Positions 1 to 9,668 of a DNA stretch of 64,000 bases are shown here, piece by piece. The first letter of the stretch is position 1. Each line of letters starts with the position of its first letter. Source of the stretch: Rhizobium skierniewicense (GTDB lineage: Bacteria; Pseudomonadota; Alphaproteobacteria; Rhizobiales; Rhizobiaceae); the NCBI RefSeq assembly GCF_014196515.1, contig NZ_JACIDV010000001.1, positions 434,001-498,000 of the forward strand, read 5' to 3'. The notes below the pieces were generated by a model. It did no database searches and was not told where the DNA came from. It saw nothing but the letters and a program-made list of their open reading frames with translations. The translations under genes were made by a program, and so were the position numbers.

Positions 1-697
1 GCAGCGGGGCGTCGTTGTCTTGAACGATCCTGAAGGCCTGGCGCTCGCTCAGAACAAGCTCTATTTCCAGAGCTTTCCAGAAATCGTCAGACCGACGACG
101 CTCATCTCGCGCAACGTCGAGGAAATCAGAGCCTTCGCCGATGCCCACCCGAAGGGCGTCATCGTCAAGCCTCTGCAGGGTTCGGGCGGCAGAAATGTCT
201 TCAAGATCGGATCCAGTAAGGAGACCAATCTCAACCAGATTTTCGAGGCCGTCAGCATCGAAGGATATTTGATTGCGCAGGCCTATCTGCCTGCCGCAAA
301 AGAGGGTGACATTCGCTTTTTCATGATGAATGGCGAGCCGTTGATGCGCGACGGTCAGTATGCCGCCCTTCGTCGTGTGCCTGCAAAGGGCGACCTGCGA
401 TCCAACATCCACGCCAGCGGCACGGCAGAGGCCGTCGAAGTGAATGATGCGGTGATCGCACTGGCAGAAATGATGCGGCCGAAACTGGTGGAAGACGGCA
501 TGTTCTTGGTCGGCCTCGATATCGTGGGAGACAAGATACTCGAGGTCAACGTCTTTTCACCCGGCGGCCTTTCGCACATTCGTGAACTCGCGAATGTGGA
601 TTTTACCGATACGATTATCGAAGCCATCGAAAAGAAAGTCGCCATGCAGCAGGCATCTGCGGGCATGCTGAACAACCGGTTGCTGGCGACGCTGTAG
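1..697 (+). CDS. Glutathione synthetase-like ATP-grasp ligase, 5' truncated by window
   Basis: The reading frame is open from base 2, so the true start lies upstream; 231 codons are visible. The visible part is the ATP-grasp and C-terminal portion of a GshB-type ligase, which joins gamma-glutamylcysteine and glycine using ATP in the cytoplasm. The nucleotide-binding segment IVKPLQGSGGRNVF lies near bases 155-200, and the metal/ATP site segment LEVNVFSPGG near 540-570. A TTG at base 20 is in frame but is probably internal, because the residues before it (GVVVLNDPEG) continue the family pattern. It converges on the mutase gene 21 bp away. Rhizobiaceae normally have a canonical gshB elsewhere, so this may be a paralogue with a related peptide-ligase role; that is inference. 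Confidence 0.8.
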   Translation, partial: QRGVVVLNDPEGLALAQNKLYFQSFPEIVRPTTLISRNVEEIRAFADAHPKGVIVKPLQGSGGRNVFKIGSSKETNLNQIFEAVSIEGYLIAQAYLPAAKEGDIRFFMMNGEPLMRDGQYAALRRVPAKGDLRSNIHASGTAEAVEVNDAVIALAEMMRPKLVEDGMFLVGLDIVGDKILEVNVFSPGGLSHIRELANVDFTDTIIEAIEKKVAMQQASAGMLNNRLLATL

Positions 698-718
698 AGG
701 CCGCCAGTCCGATTGCCG

Positions 719-2860
719 TCACGCGTTGCGAAGCCGCCCTTGCATCAGATCGATGACGGCACGGGCGGCTTCCAGCACGTTGGTGCCGGGGCCAAAAACA
801 GCCGCCACGCCATTGGCGAGCAGGAACTCGTAATCCTGCCGGGGAACCACACCGCCCACGATAACGATAACATTCTCCGCACCCTTGTCTTTCAGGGCTT
901 GGACCAGTTGTGGCGCAAGCGTCTTGTGACCCGCAGCGAGCGATGACATTCCCACCACATGAACCTTGTGTTCGACGGCGAGCGTTGCAGCCTCATCCGG
1001 TGTCTGGAACAAGGGGCCAGCCAGGACATCGAAACCGATATCACCAAAGGCCGACGCGATGATTTTTGCGCCGCGATCATGCCCGTCCTGACCGAGTTTC
1101 GCGATCAACATTTTCGGTTTCGAACCAACAATGTTGGACAGTTCACCCAAGCGGGTACACAGCGTTATATATTCCGGGTCGTCCTCATATGCGGCGCCGT
1201 ACACATCATGCACAACTTCCGGAACTGCTGTATGGTCTCCGAAAACGCTGCGCATCGCGTCTGAAATTTCTCCGACGCTTGCGCGGGCGCGGGCGGCTTC
1301 AATCGCGGATTCCAGCAAATTGCCGTTCCCGGTGCGGGCAATTTCGGTCAATCTTGAAAGAGCTGCATCGACGGATGCTTGATTTCGTTGGCGGCGAAGC
1401 ATCTCCAAGCGTTTGATCTGCGATGTGCGAACGACGGTGTTATCGATATCAAGGATGTCGATGGGGTCTTCATTTTCGAGACGATACTTGTTGACACCGA
1501 CAATGATTTCCTCCCCACGGTCGACGGCTGCCTGTCGCTTGGTGGCCGCTTCCTCGATCAACCTTTTCGGCAGGCCATCATCGACGGCTTTCGTCATCCC
1601 ACCGAGCGCCTCGACCTCCTCCATCAGGGCCCACGCTTTTTCCGCGAGGTCGTTCGTCAGGCTTTCGACGTAGTAAGAGCCAGCCAGCGGATCGATGACT
1701 TTCGTGACGCCGGTTTCGTGCTGGAGGATAAGCTGGGTATTGCGGGCAATGCGGGCGGAGAAATCGGTCGGTAGTGCCATGGCTTCGTCGAGCGCATTGG
1801 TGTGGAGCGATTGCGTTCCGCCGAGTGCTGCCGAAAGTGCTTCATAGGCAGTGCGGATGATGTTGTTGTAAGGGTCCTGCTCCTGAAGCGATACGCCCGA
1901 TGTCTGGCAGTGGGTGCGCAGCATCGAAGACGATGCCTTCTGCGGCTTGAATTCTTCCATGATCCGCGCCCAAAGCAACCGTGCGGCGCGCAGCTTTGCC
2001 GCCTCCATGAAAAAGTTCATGCCGATTGCGAAGAAGAACGACAGTCGTCCGGCAAAATCATCGACGTTCAAACCCTTTTTCAGCGCCGCGCGGACATATT
2101 CACGTCCATCTGCCAGGGTGAATGCCAGCTCCTGCACCAGTGTCGCTCCGGCTTCCTGCATGTGATAGCCGGAAATCGAAATCGAATTGAAACGCGGCAT
2201 TTCCCTCGCCGTATATTCGATGATGTCGGCAATGATGCGCATGGAGGGTTCGGGCGGGTAGATATAGGTGTTGCGCACCATGAATTCTTTGAGAATGTCG
2301 TTCTGAATGGTGCCGGATAACTTTGCTCTGGAGCAGCCCTGCTCCTCACCCGCGACGATGAAGCTGGCGAGGATGGGGATGACCGCGCCGTTCATCGTCA
2401 TGGAGACCGACATTTCGTCGAGCGGTATCCCGTCGAAGAGGATCTTCATATCTTCCACGCTGTCGATGGCGACACCGGCCTTGCCAACGTCGCCGACCAC
2501 ACGCTCATGGTCGCTGTCGTAGCCACGGTGGGTCGCAAGATCGAAGGCGACGGAAAGTCCTTTTTGTCCTGCGGCCAGATTGCGCTTGTAGAACGCATTG
2601 GATTCTTCCGCCGTTGAGAAGCCGGCGTATTGGCGGATGGTCCAGGGACGGCCCGCATACATGGTGGCGCGAGGCCCGCGCACGAATGGCTTGAAGCCAG
2701 GCATGCTGCCGAGGTGGGGAATGTCCTGGATATCGTCGGCGGTGTAGAGCGGCTTGATATCGATACCTTCCGGCGTCTGCCATACAAGGCTGTCCGGCGA
2801 CTGCTTGAGCTCTTTTTCCGCAAGCCCAGCCCAGTCCTTTACCGTCTTTTCGTCGGACAT
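719..2860 (-). CDS. scpA: Methylmalonyl-CoA mutase, single-chain
   Basis: This 713-residue enzyme interconverts methylmalonyl-CoA and succinyl-CoA with adenosylcobalamin, in propionate, odd-chain fatty acid and branched-chain amino acid breakdown. The N-terminal two thirds is the substrate-binding barrel. The C-terminal B12 domain carries the cobalt-ligand motif DGHDRG (DxHxxG) at about residues 592-597, followed by the Rossmann segment ending in [10 protein letters not shown]. The chosen ATG (2858-2860) begins [10 protein letters not shown] and has a GGTGAGGAG ribosome site 6-8 bases upstream; the longer open frame to 2938 adds 26 non-conserved residues. The length matches the catalytic subunit of this family. 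It is called bhbA in some rhizobia. It is transcribed divergently from the AraC gene. Confidence 0.97.
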   Translation of the reverse strand: MSDEKTVKDWAGLAEKELKQSPDSLVWQTPEGIDIKPLYTADDIQDIPHLGSMPGFKPFVRGPRATMYAGRPWTIRQYAGFSTAEESNAFYKRNLAAGQKGLSVAFDLATHRGYDSDHERVVGDVGKAGVAIDSVEDMKILFDGIPLDEMSVSMTMNGAVIPILASFIVAGEEQGCSRAKLSGTIQNDILKEFMVRNTYIYPPEPSMRIIADIIEYTAREMPRFNSISISGYHMQEAGATLVQELAFTLADGREYVRAALKKGLNVDDFAGRLSFFFAIGMNFFMEAAKLRAARLLWARIMEEFKPQKASSSMLRTHCQTSGVSLQEQDPYNNIIRTAYEALSAALGGTQSLHTNALDEAMALPTDFSARIARNTQLILQHETGVTKVIDPLAGSYYVESLTNDLAEKAWALMEEVEALGGMTKAVDDGLPKRLIEEAATKRQAAVDRGEEIIVGVNKYRLENEDPIDILDIDNTVVRTSQIKRLEMLRRQRNQASVDAALSRLTEIARTGNGNLLESAIEAARARASVGEISDAMRSVFGDHTAVPEVVHDVYGAAYEDDPEYITLCTRLGELSNIVGSKPKMLIAKLGQDGHDRGAKIIASAFGDIGFDVLAGPLFQTPDEAATLAVEHKVHVVGMSSLAAGHKTLAPQLVQALKDKGAENVIVIVGGVVPRQDYEFLLANGVAAVFGPGTNVLEAARAVIDLMQGRLRNA

Positions 2861-3137
2861 TCCCGTCTCCTCACCTTGTTGCATTCCAGCCCTTGGCAAC
2901 CGAAATGCGTCGCTCCCGAACGGGTGTGCGCACTCCACACACCTCTAACGGCAAGATAGGGAGCCCGCAGCGGCAGCACAACCAAAAACACCGCGCGTGA
3001 AGGCAGCCCGGCCCTGACAGCGATACGGCTGGCTTCAGAAACTTGTGCGTTTTTTAACAATACGCTCCTCGAAATTGATGTATCCTGACGTCAATAAAAG
3101 GAACCGGAAAATTCGGACCACAGGGGAATATCGAAGA
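2861..3137. promoter_or_regulatory. Divergent intergenic region between mutase and AraC regulator
   Basis: This 277-base gap should hold both promoters. The only symmetrical element I see is ATTGA (3074-3078) mirrored by TCAAT (3091-3095), overlapping the octamer TGACGTCA at 3086-3093, close to the AraC start. It could be an operator for the AraC-type protein, but a short palindrome like this is weak evidence. Confidence 0.3.
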
Positions 3138-4115
3138 ATGAGATACGTCGTCGATAATGTCGGCGGTCTTGCTGGAGGCGATGCCTGGCAGGCCGCAGTA
3201 ACGGAAACATACTTTCCGCTGGATACCGAGTATCGCAGCCGACGCGAATTTACCGGGACACTGGAAACCTGGTCTCTGGGGCTGGTGGGTGTGTCGCGGA
3301 TGCAGTGCGACGGCGTGAGCTACAAAAGGCACCGCCGCCATTTCCTGAACGAAAGTGATGCCAGCCTTCTGGTTTCCATTCCCGAGCTCAGCGAGATCAA
3401 TTTTTCTCAGGGCTCGCGTAGCGTCAAATGCAATCCCGGTGGTTTTTTGCTGGAACGGGGTGATGCGCCCTACGAATTCTGGCATGGGCGGCCCAACGCC
3501 TTGTGGGTCCTGAAGGTGCCATCCGCCAGCGTGCGATCCCGCATCGGCTCGACTGACCGGTTCAGCGCCTTGAGTTTCGATGGTACGAGCGGCGTTGCCG
3601 CATTGTTTCTGGATACCGTGCGCACCACCATCGGGCATGTTGAGGGTCTCAGTGAAGCGGCACGAGAAATGACCGGCAGACATATTCTTGAAATGCTCTG
3701 CCTGTCGATCGTCAGTGACGACCGGGTGCTGGACAGCAGTATTTCCTCCATCCGGGCGGGCCATCTGCATCGGGCCGAGCAGTATATCCGCGACAACATC
3801 AAGAGCCGGTCGCTTGGGCCACAGGCCGTGGCGGACGCTGGCGGAATTTCCCTGCGCTACCTGCAGGGACTGTTTCAGGAAAGCAACAAGTCGATCAACG
3901 GCTTCATCCGCGATAGCCGCCTCGACCATTGCGCCGAGGAATTGATGTCGGGGACCAATACGGCGACTATCGCCGAAATCGCCTATCGCTGGGGATTTGC
4001 CGACCAATCGCAATTCTGCCGACACTACCGGACCAGATTTGGGTGTTCTCCCAGCGATACGCGCCGGCAGGCCGTGCTGCGGGCACGCTCATCGCCGGAC
4101 ACGCTTCGACACTGA
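3138..4115 (+). CDS. AraC-family transcriptional regulator
   Basis: This is a 325-residue regulator. The N-terminal 190 or so residues resemble the AraC-binding-like effector domain. The last 100 carry two helix-turn-helix motifs, the second within the conserved stretch IAEIAYRWGFADQSQFCRHY, followed by the family's FGCSPSDTRR ending. The ATG at 3138 is preferred because AGGGGA and GAAG lie just upstream and the longer frame to 3045 adds 31 unconserved residues. It lies 100 bp upstream of hyuA on the same strand and is the nearest candidate activator for that operon; it is also divergent from scpA. Its effector cannot be read from the sequence. Confidence 0.9.
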   Translation: MRYVVDNVGGLAGGDAWQAAVTETYFPLDTEYRSRREFTGTLETWSLGLVGVSRMQCDGVSYKRHRRHFLNESDASLLVSIPELSEINFSQGSRSVKCNPGGFLLERGDAPYEFWHGRPNALWVLKVPSASVRSRIGSTDRFSALSFDGTSGVAALFLDTVRTTIGHVEGLSEAAREMTGRHILEMLCLSIVSDDRVLDSSISSIRAGHLHRAEQYIRDNIKSRSLGPQAVADAGGISLRYLQGLFQESNKSINGFIRDSRLDHCAEELMSGTNTATIAEIAYRWGFADQSQFCRHYRTRFGCSPSDTRRQAVLRARSSPDTLRH

Positions 4116-4215
4116 CGCAATAAACCATCCCATTTGAGAGGATGTCGACTCTGGCCGCCTGTGCGGTTGGCCGGGCAGCATAACTGCGGCCTCAAACAGC
4201 CTTAAGGATACGAGA

Positions 4216-6243
4216 ATGACCAGAACCAGAGTTGCCGTGGATGTCGGCGGAACCTTCACGGATATCTGCATCATGGACGAGGATACAGGTGCTATCCGTA
4301 TCGAGAAAACCGGTTCGACGCCGGATGATCCGATGCGCGCCATTCTGAACGGCGTAGAGCAGGCCGGTATCGACCTGTCCGAAGTGACCATGTTTTCCCA
4401 TGGCACGACGGTGGCGACCAATGCCCTGATCACGCGCCGCCTGCCGCGCGCCGCGATGGTCTGCACCGAAGGTTTTCGTGATGTCGTCGAAATTCGCCGG
4501 GCCAACAAGGAAGACCTTTGGGACACCTACAAGGATGTTGCCAAGCCTTACATTCCCAGGCGCGACCGGCTGACGGTGCGCGAGCGCGTGGATGCAGAGG
4601 GCGTGGTTTTGGAGGTGCTGAACGAGGAGGATGCCCGACGCGTGGCCGAAATCCTCAAGAAGCGAGACGTGAAATCGGTGGCGGTCTGCTTCATGAATTC
4701 CTACGTCAATGGCGCGAATGAGCGGCGTATGCGCGACATTCTGAAACAGGTCATGCCGGATATTCCGGTGTCGGTGTCTTGCGAGGTCATGCCGGAAATT
4801 TTCGAGCACGAACGGTTCTCAACCACCATGGCGAATGCCGTCTGCGCACCGGTCGTTGTGGATTACGTGTCGCGCCTCAGCGACAAACTCGCAGCAGGAG
4901 GATATCATCGGGATCTCTTGCTTCTCCACTCGGGCGGCGGCGTCATGACGCCTGCCAGCGTCAGAGAATTTTCGGCTCGCCTTGCCGGTTCCGGCATCGC
5001 CGCCGGTGCCATCGCCAGCCGTTTCATCGGCAATCTCTGCGGCTTCCCCAATTCCATCGGCTTCGATATGGGCGGGACCAGCACAGATGTGTCGTTGGCA
5101 TGGAACGGCCAGTCCCGGATCACCAAGGACTGGTACATCGAATATGGATATCCCATTCGTTTCCCGTCAATCGAGGTTCTGACCATCGGTGCCGGTGGTG
5201 GTTCTCTCGCATGGCAGGACGAGGGCGGATCGCTGCGCAACGGTCCGCAGTCCGCCGGTGCCCATCCGGGACCCGCCTGCTATCGTAACGGCAACCCGGT
5301 CGCCACGAATACCGACGCGAATGTGGTTCTGGGGCGGCTCGGCAGCAGCCTTGCGGGCGGCAAGATCACGCTTGACCCGACGCTTGCGGCGACGGCGGTT
5401 CAGGAAACGGTCGCAACCCCGTTTGGAATGAGCCTTCACAAGGCTGCCGAAGCGATCATCGCGGTTGCCAACGCCAATATGGCCAATGCCGTACGCCTTC
5501 TGTCCGTCAGTCGTGGTTACGATCCGCGTGATTTTGCGCTGGTCGCCTTTGGCGGTGCTGGCGCGCTCCACGGGGCGGCGGTCGCCAGGGAACTCTCCAT
5601 CCCAACGGTCATCGTGCCACCCAACCCCGGTGTCACCTCCGCCCTTGGATGCCTGCTGGTGGATGTGCAGCACGATTTCTCCGAAAGTTTCATGGCGGAC
5701 GCATCCGCCGTTGCCCCCGACGAGATGGAAGCGGCGTTCCAGCGCATGGAAGGCCAAGCGACGGAGCGGCTTTCTCATGAGGGGATCGCGGCCGGTGACA
5801 TGGCTTTGCAGCGCATGGTGGAGATGATGTACCAGGGCCAATGGCGCTCGCTTGCCGTCAATGCCCCCGCAAAGATCGAGAGTATCGGCGCGTTGATCGA
5901 GGCCTTCCACGCCGAACATGAACGCGAGTTCAATTATCGCCGTGATGAGGCCCCTGTCTCGATCTTCCGTATTGCCATCCAGGCTGTCGGCATCGTTCCC
6001 AAGGCCGACCTGCCGAAATACGAGGTGAGGGACCACGCACCCGACCCGGTGACACGACGGGCGGTCTGGTTCGATGGCATCGCCCATGACGCCGCCATCT
6101 ATCAGCGCGACGTGCTGGAGGCGGGGGCGATGTTTACCGGACCCGCCATCGTGGAGCAGTTCGATTCCACCACAGTTGTGCCACCGGGCATGAGCGCGCG
6201 GGTCGATGCTTTCCTGAATATTCTGATCGGTACGAAAGGCTGA
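4216..6243 (+). CDS. hyuA: Hydantoinase/oxoprolinase subunit A
   Basis: This 675-residue subunit binds ATP in a two-subunit ATP-dependent cyclic amide hydrolase of the HyuA/HyuB family, which includes N-methylhydantoinase, 5-oxoprolinase and caprolactamase. Family hallmarks visible are the N-terminal phosphate-binding loop DVGGTFTDIC, GTTVATNALI, the second actin-fold loop GFDMGGTSTDVSL, and GAHPGPACY with TNTDANVVLGRL. The ATG at 4216 follows an AAGGAT site. The next gene, hyuB, starts 3 bases after the stop, so the two are certainly co-transcribed and probably form one complex. The substrate is not determined; the molybdenum hydroxylase and aminotransferase downstream suggest a lactam or related heterocycle. 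Confidence 0.95.
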   Translation: MTRTRVAVDVGGTFTDICIMDEDTGAIRIEKTGSTPDDPMRAILNGVEQAGIDLSEVTMFSHGTTVATNALITRRLPRAAMVCTEGFRDVVEIRRANKEDLWDTYKDVAKPYIPRRDRLTVRERVDAEGVVLEVLNEEDARRVAEILKKRDVKSVAVCFMNSYVNGANERRMRDILKQVMPDIPVSVSCEVMPEIFEHERFSTTMANAVCAPVVVDYVSRLSDKLAAGGYHRDLLLLHSGGGVMTPASVREFSARLAGSGIAAGAIASRFIGNLCGFPNSIGFDMGGTSTDVSLAWNGQSRITKDWYIEYGYPIRFPSIEVLTIGAGGGSLAWQDEGGSLRNGPQSAGAHPGPACYRNGNPVATNTDANVVLGRLGSSLAGGKITLDPTLAATAVQETVATPFGMSLHKAAEAIIAVANANMANAVRLLSVSRGYDPRDFALVAFGGAGALHGAAVARELSIPTVIVPPNPGVTSALGCLLVDVQHDFSESFMADASAVAPDEMEAAFQRMEGQATERLSHEGIAAGDMALQRMVEMMYQGQWRSLAVNAPAKIESIGALIEAFHAEHEREFNYRRDEAPVSIFRIAIQAVGIVPKADLPKYEVRDHAPDPVTRRAVWFDGIAHDAAIYQRDVLEAGAMFTGPAIVEQFDSTTVVPPGMSARVDAFLNILIGTKG

Positions 6244-6246
6244 GAC

Positions 6247-8214
6247 ATGACCAAGTTTGCGGAAACAGAAAACGGCCTCGACCCCGTGACCTTCGAGGTC
6301 TTGAAGAACTCGTTCATCACCACGGTCGATCAGATGGCGGAGCAGATGCTGCGCACCTGCTATTCCTTCGTCATCTACAACAGAGACTTTTCCAACGCGC
6401 TGCATGATGCCGACGGCAATTCCGTTGCGCAGGGCAATTACGACATCGCCGTGCATGTTGGCACCCTGCACAACACCTGCAAGGAGGTCATCCGTGTTTT
6501 TGAGGGCGATATGGCCCCCGGTGACGTCTACGCGATCAACGATCCCTATGCCGGCGGCACGCATTTCAGCGATGTCCGCTTGGTGCGACCCATCTTCGAC
6601 GAGGATACGCTGATCGGCTTTGCCCAGTCCAACGGTCACTGGTCCGATCTTGGCGGCTCCGTTCCCGGCTCTTTCGATGTCACGGCGCGCGACATGTTCC
6701 GCGAAGGTTTGCGGATTACGCCCGTGCGGCTTTTTCGGCAGGGACGGTTCTGCTCTGATGTGGCCAACATGATTGCCGCCAACACGCGTGACCCCGCGTC
6801 CATCATCGGCGACATCCACTCGCAGGCACAGGCGACGCAGGCGGCAGAACGCGAACTGCTGCGGTTGACGAAAAAATACGGTCGCCACAAGGTCACGCGC
6901 GGCATGGAGGAGGTGCAGGATTATGTCGAGCGTGCCGTGCGAAAGCGGCTCGCGGAACTGCCCGATGGCACGTGGGAGACTGTCGATTATATCGACCGCG
7001 ATCTGGGTGCCGGGGAGGGGATGATCCCGATCCGCATCAAGATGACGATCAAGGGCGATGCCGTTCACTACGATTTCACCGGCAGCCATTCGACGATTGC
7101 CTCCATGTACAACTCGGCGCCCGGTGCGACGTTCTCGGCTGTCGTTGCGGGCATGAAGACCTTCTTTCCCGATCTTCCGCTCAACAGTGGTTTTTACCGT
7201 ATGATCCATGTGACAGCGCCAAAAAACAGCGTCGTCAGCGCCGAGTGGCCTGTTGCCGTGACCGGCTTCCTGATGCCGTTTGAAAAAATCATGAATGCCA
7301 TTTTCGAGATGTGGTCGCAGATCATGCCCGAACGCGCCATCGCCTGCGCGTTCAATCTCGAATATCTGCTGGCCGGTGGCCGGGACGCACGCAAGCCTGA
7401 AAAGCCGATTTTCATGTTTTATGAATGGCTACCAGGCGGATGGGGCGGTCGCAACGGCAAGGATGGTGCAGACGTGACGACCGCGTGCTTCGGCACCGGG
7501 CTGATGTCCCAGCCCAATGAGGGCAATGAGCGCGTCAATCCAACCCGCACCACCGAGTTTCAGATCAAGAGGGATTCCGCCGGTCCGGGCAAATGGCGCG
7601 GTGGCGTCGGTGTTCAGAAAACGTCCCTTCTGCTGGAGGCCGAAGGCGCCGTCATGTCCTATATCTGCGACCGCGAACGCGCCGTCGTTTGGGGCGTCGA
7701 GGGTGGGCTTCCATCCATGCCGCATGGCTTGACCATTCGCCGTGCCGGTGAAGACGCCGACACATGGCTCGGCTCCGTGTTTTCGGATTACCCCGTCTAT
7801 ACGGGTGACGAGTTTGCGAGACCGACAGCAGGCGGCGGCGGTTTTGGGGATCCACTGGAGCGTGATCCGTCCCATGTCATGGAGGACGTGATCGATGACT
7901 ATGTGTCCATCGAACGTGCGAAGGTGGATTATGGCGTGGTCGTGAAAGTCATCGATGCCGATCTTTGCGCATACGAGGTCGATAGCGCTGCTACGCAGGC
8001 AGCACGCGACGAGATACGGGCAAACCGCAAGGATTGGGCGCGCATGGATCCGCACGCGGTATCCGCCCGCTACAAGGCGGGTGAAATCGATTCACTGGAC
8101 GCCGTGCGCCGTTTCGCCGTTATTCTCGACTGGGAAAGCGGTGACGTCTTGGAAAAAACAACGGCGCAGTTTCGCGAGAGTTTCGAGAAGCGCAGTGTCG
8201 CGCACTGGGGGTGA
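6247..8214 (+). CDS. hyuB: Hydantoinase/oxoprolinase subunit B
   Basis: This is the 655-residue partner of HyuA, carrying the hydrolytic part of the ATP-dependent amide-ring opening reaction. The family core is clear: PGDVYAINDPYAGGTHFSDV near residue 90, then GHWSDLGGSVPGS, and the glycine-rich stretch AGGGGFGDPLERDP near residue 530. After that block the protein continues about 120 residues, normal for HyuB. The start ATG sits 3 bases after the hyuA stop with no strong ribosome site, which suggests translational coupling. A 129-base gap with its own promoter-like sequence separates it from the molybdenum hydroxylase genes. Confidence 0.95.
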   Translation: MTKFAETENGLDPVTFEVLKNSFITTVDQMAEQMLRTCYSFVIYNRDFSNALHDADGNSVAQGNYDIAVHVGTLHNTCKEVIRVFEGDMAPGDVYAINDPYAGGTHFSDVRLVRPIFDEDTLIGFAQSNGHWSDLGGSVPGSFDVTARDMFREGLRITPVRLFRQGRFCSDVANMIAANTRDPASIIGDIHSQAQATQAAERELLRLTKKYGRHKVTRGMEEVQDYVERAVRKRLAELPDGTWETVDYIDRDLGAGEGMIPIRIKMTIKGDAVHYDFTGSHSTIASMYNSAPGATFSAVVAGMKTFFPDLPLNSGFYRMIHVTAPKNSVVSAEWPVAVTGFLMPFEKIMNAIFEMWSQIMPERAIACAFNLEYLLAGGRDARKPEKPIFMFYEWLPGGWGGRNGKDGADVTTACFGTGLMSQPNEGNERVNPTRTTEFQIKRDSAGPGKWRGGVGVQKTSLLLEAEGAVMSYICDRERAVVWGVEGGLPSMPHGLTIRRAGEDADTWLGSVFSDYPVYTGDEFARPTAGGGGFGDPLERDPSHVMEDVIDDYVSIERAKVDYGVVVKVIDADLCAYEVDSAATQAARDEIRANRKDWARMDPHAVSARYKAGEIDSLDAVRRFAVILDWESGDVLEKTTAQFRESFEKRSVAHWG

Positions 8215-8245
8215 CCGACGCTGGACACCAGAGCCATCTGTTTAA

Positions 8246-8343
8246 TCGATATGACTTTCAAGAAACAACTATTTCACATGGAGTGCGGGCTCGGCCACTA
8301 TGACGCAACGCCGCAAAAGACGGCATAAAAGGGGTTTTGAACG
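8246..8343 (+). promoter_or_regulatory. Promoter and leader shared with the pxpA operon
   Basis: The segment contains TCGATA (8246-8251), 15 bases, then AACTATTTCACA (8267-8278), and 27 bases later GCAACGCCGCAAA...GACGGCA (8305-8325), followed by AAGGGG before the ATG at 8344. The same parts in the same order and nearly the same spacing occur at 14404-14507. The first two could be -35 and -10 elements. GCCG (8310-8313) and CGGC (8321-8324) can pair as a small leader hairpin with a 7-base loop. This is a repeated pattern seen directly; the function is inferred. Confidence 0.55.
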
Positions 8344-9195
8344 ATGGTCGACAATCTGGAACGGTCACTGACCGTTGCCGGCACGATCGGTGAGGCACTC
8401 GCTGCAAAACGGCGAGGTGCCGCGATTCTGGCGGGTGGTACCTGGTTGATGCGTGATCCCAGACGCGGCATTTCGCTGCCACGCGATCTGGTCTCTGTGC
8501 ACGCATTGGACGGTTTGAAGGCCATCGATATCGATGTCGGTACCGTCACCATCGGCGCGTCCGTCACGCACGAGGCGCTCGGGCAGGCCCTCCGCGGCGT
8601 TGCCGGTCTGGAAGCCATCGCAAGCGCCGCCTCGGTTTCTGCCAACCCGGCCATTCGGCGTGTCGCAACGGTGGGCGGAAACCTGTGTACCTCCGATTTT
8701 TCCGCAGCCGACCTTGTTCCGGCACTTCTCGCAGTGGATGCCATTGTGGAGTTGCGGGCTGATCACGCACAGATGCGATGGCCGCTTTCGTCCTTCCTTG
8801 CCAATCGCCAGGAACTGCTGGCCGATGCCATAATGACGCGTATTCTTGTTCCACGGGCGACGACAGCCAGCGTCCATATCCGCCTGCCACTGCGCCGTGC
8901 CGGAGATTACCCGGTTGCAATCGTGTCCTGTGCCCTGTCGAGCAAGGGTAGGATCAACGTGGCGGTTGGTTCCGTCGAGGATGTCGCACGACGCTGGACG
9001 AGCCTTGAAGACGCATTTTCGAAAGAGCCCGGTGGACGTCCCGCGACTGCGCAGATTGCCGCATCGCTTGCACGGGAATGCAATGACTTCAACGGGCGAG
9101 ACGGAATCGAAGCCGACAGCTGGTATCGCTGCCAGGTTCTACCCGCACTGGTTCGTCGTGGCATGGAAACGCTTTTGCGCGAGGACGCGTCTTGA
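8344..9195 (+). CDS. Molybdenum hydroxylase, FAD-binding subunit
   Basis: This 283-residue subunit belongs to the CoxM/XdhB-type FAD-binding family and passes electrons from the iron-sulfur subunit to the final acceptor. Seen in the sequence: the flavin-pyrophosphate segment AILAGGTWL near residue 30 and the second flavin loop RRVATVGGNLCTSDFSAADL near residue 105, both at the usual places, and a normal overall length. The ATG has AAGGGG nine bases upstream. It is the first gene of a three-gene unit whose next cistron begins inside this gene's stop codon (TGATG). Confidence 0.92.
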   Translation: MVDNLERSLTVAGTIGEALAAKRRGAAILAGGTWLMRDPRRGISLPRDLVSVHALDGLKAIDIDVGTVTIGASVTHEALGQALRGVAGLEAIASAASVSANPAIRRVATVGGNLCTSDFSAADLVPALLAVDAIVELRADHAQMRWPLSSFLANRQELLADAIMTRILVPRATTASVHIRLPLRRAGDYPVAIVSCALSSKGRINVAVGSVEDVARRWTSLEDAFSKEPGGRPATAQIAASLARECNDFNGRDGIEADSWYRCQVLPALVRRGMETLLREDAS

Positions 9196-9668
9196 TGACG
9201 GTTTCATTTCAAATCAACGGTTCGACTTGCCGTTACAGCGGTGATCCGATGACGCCACTGGTCGATGTGCTGCGAAACGAACGGTTTCTGACCGGAACCA
9301 AGGCCGTATGCCGGGAAGGCTTCTGCGGTGCCTGCACCGTGCATGTCGATGGAGAGGCCGTCATGTCGTGCCTTCAGCCGGTCGGCTTGCTGGACGGCGC
9401 GAGCGTCACCTCTATCGAGGCCATGTCGACCGGCGACGGGCCGTTGCACCCGCTTCAGGCAGCCTTCGAAGCCGCTGACGCAGTTCAGTGCGGCATGTGT
9501 TTTCCCGGCATGGTAATGAGCCTCTCGCATTTTCTGCGCGACAATGCAGGCGCGAGCCGTGCCGATGTGAAGGCGGCAATGGTCGGCAATATCTGCCGTT
9601 GCACGGGTTACGAGCGGATCATCGATGCCGTCATGGGCGTCATTTCTGGAGCGCGCGCCGATGGTTGA
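9195..9668 (+). CDS. Molybdenum hydroxylase, 2Fe-2S subunit
   Basis: This 157-residue subunit holds two [2Fe-2S] clusters that link the molybdenum site to FAD. The plant-type cluster is bound by the motif CREGFCGAC with a further Cys about 20 residues on; the second by CGMC and CRC (QCGMCFPGM and GNICRCTGY). The residue after CGMC is Phe, where most relatives have Thr. The ATG shares its A with the upstream TGA stop, a coupled start, and the coding region overlaps the next gene by 8 bases. Confidence 0.95.
   Translation: MTVSFQINGSTCRYSGDPMTPLVDVLRNERFLTGTKAVCREGFCGACTVHVDGEAVMSCLQPVGLLDGASVTSIEAMSTGDGPLHPLQAAFEAADAVQCGMCFPGMVMSLSHFLRDNAGASRADVKAAMVGNICRCTGYERIIDAVMGVISGARADG

Noticed and set aside
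3074..3095. ATTGA/TCAAT inverted repeat with TGACGTCA as a confirmed AraC operator
   Set aside because: Only one copy and a five-base arm; AraC sites are usually direct repeats. Kept only as a remark in the intergenic entry.
3054..4025. Long minus-strand open frame opposite the AraC gene
   Set aside because: It is a shadow of the AraC coding frame in GC-rich DNA; the plus strand has a full regulator with helix-turn-helix motifs.
5167..7209. 680-codon minus-strand frame opposite hyuA/hyuB
   Set aside because: The protein is rich in His, Arg, Asp and Gly without any domain, typical of an antisense shadow; both plus-strand genes are clear.
8305..8325. Known riboswitch class in the shared leader
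   Set aside because: The 4-bp stem with 6-7 base loop does not match any riboswitch consensus I can recall (guanidine-II, SAM-II, preQ1, speF); it is reported only as an unexplained conserved element.
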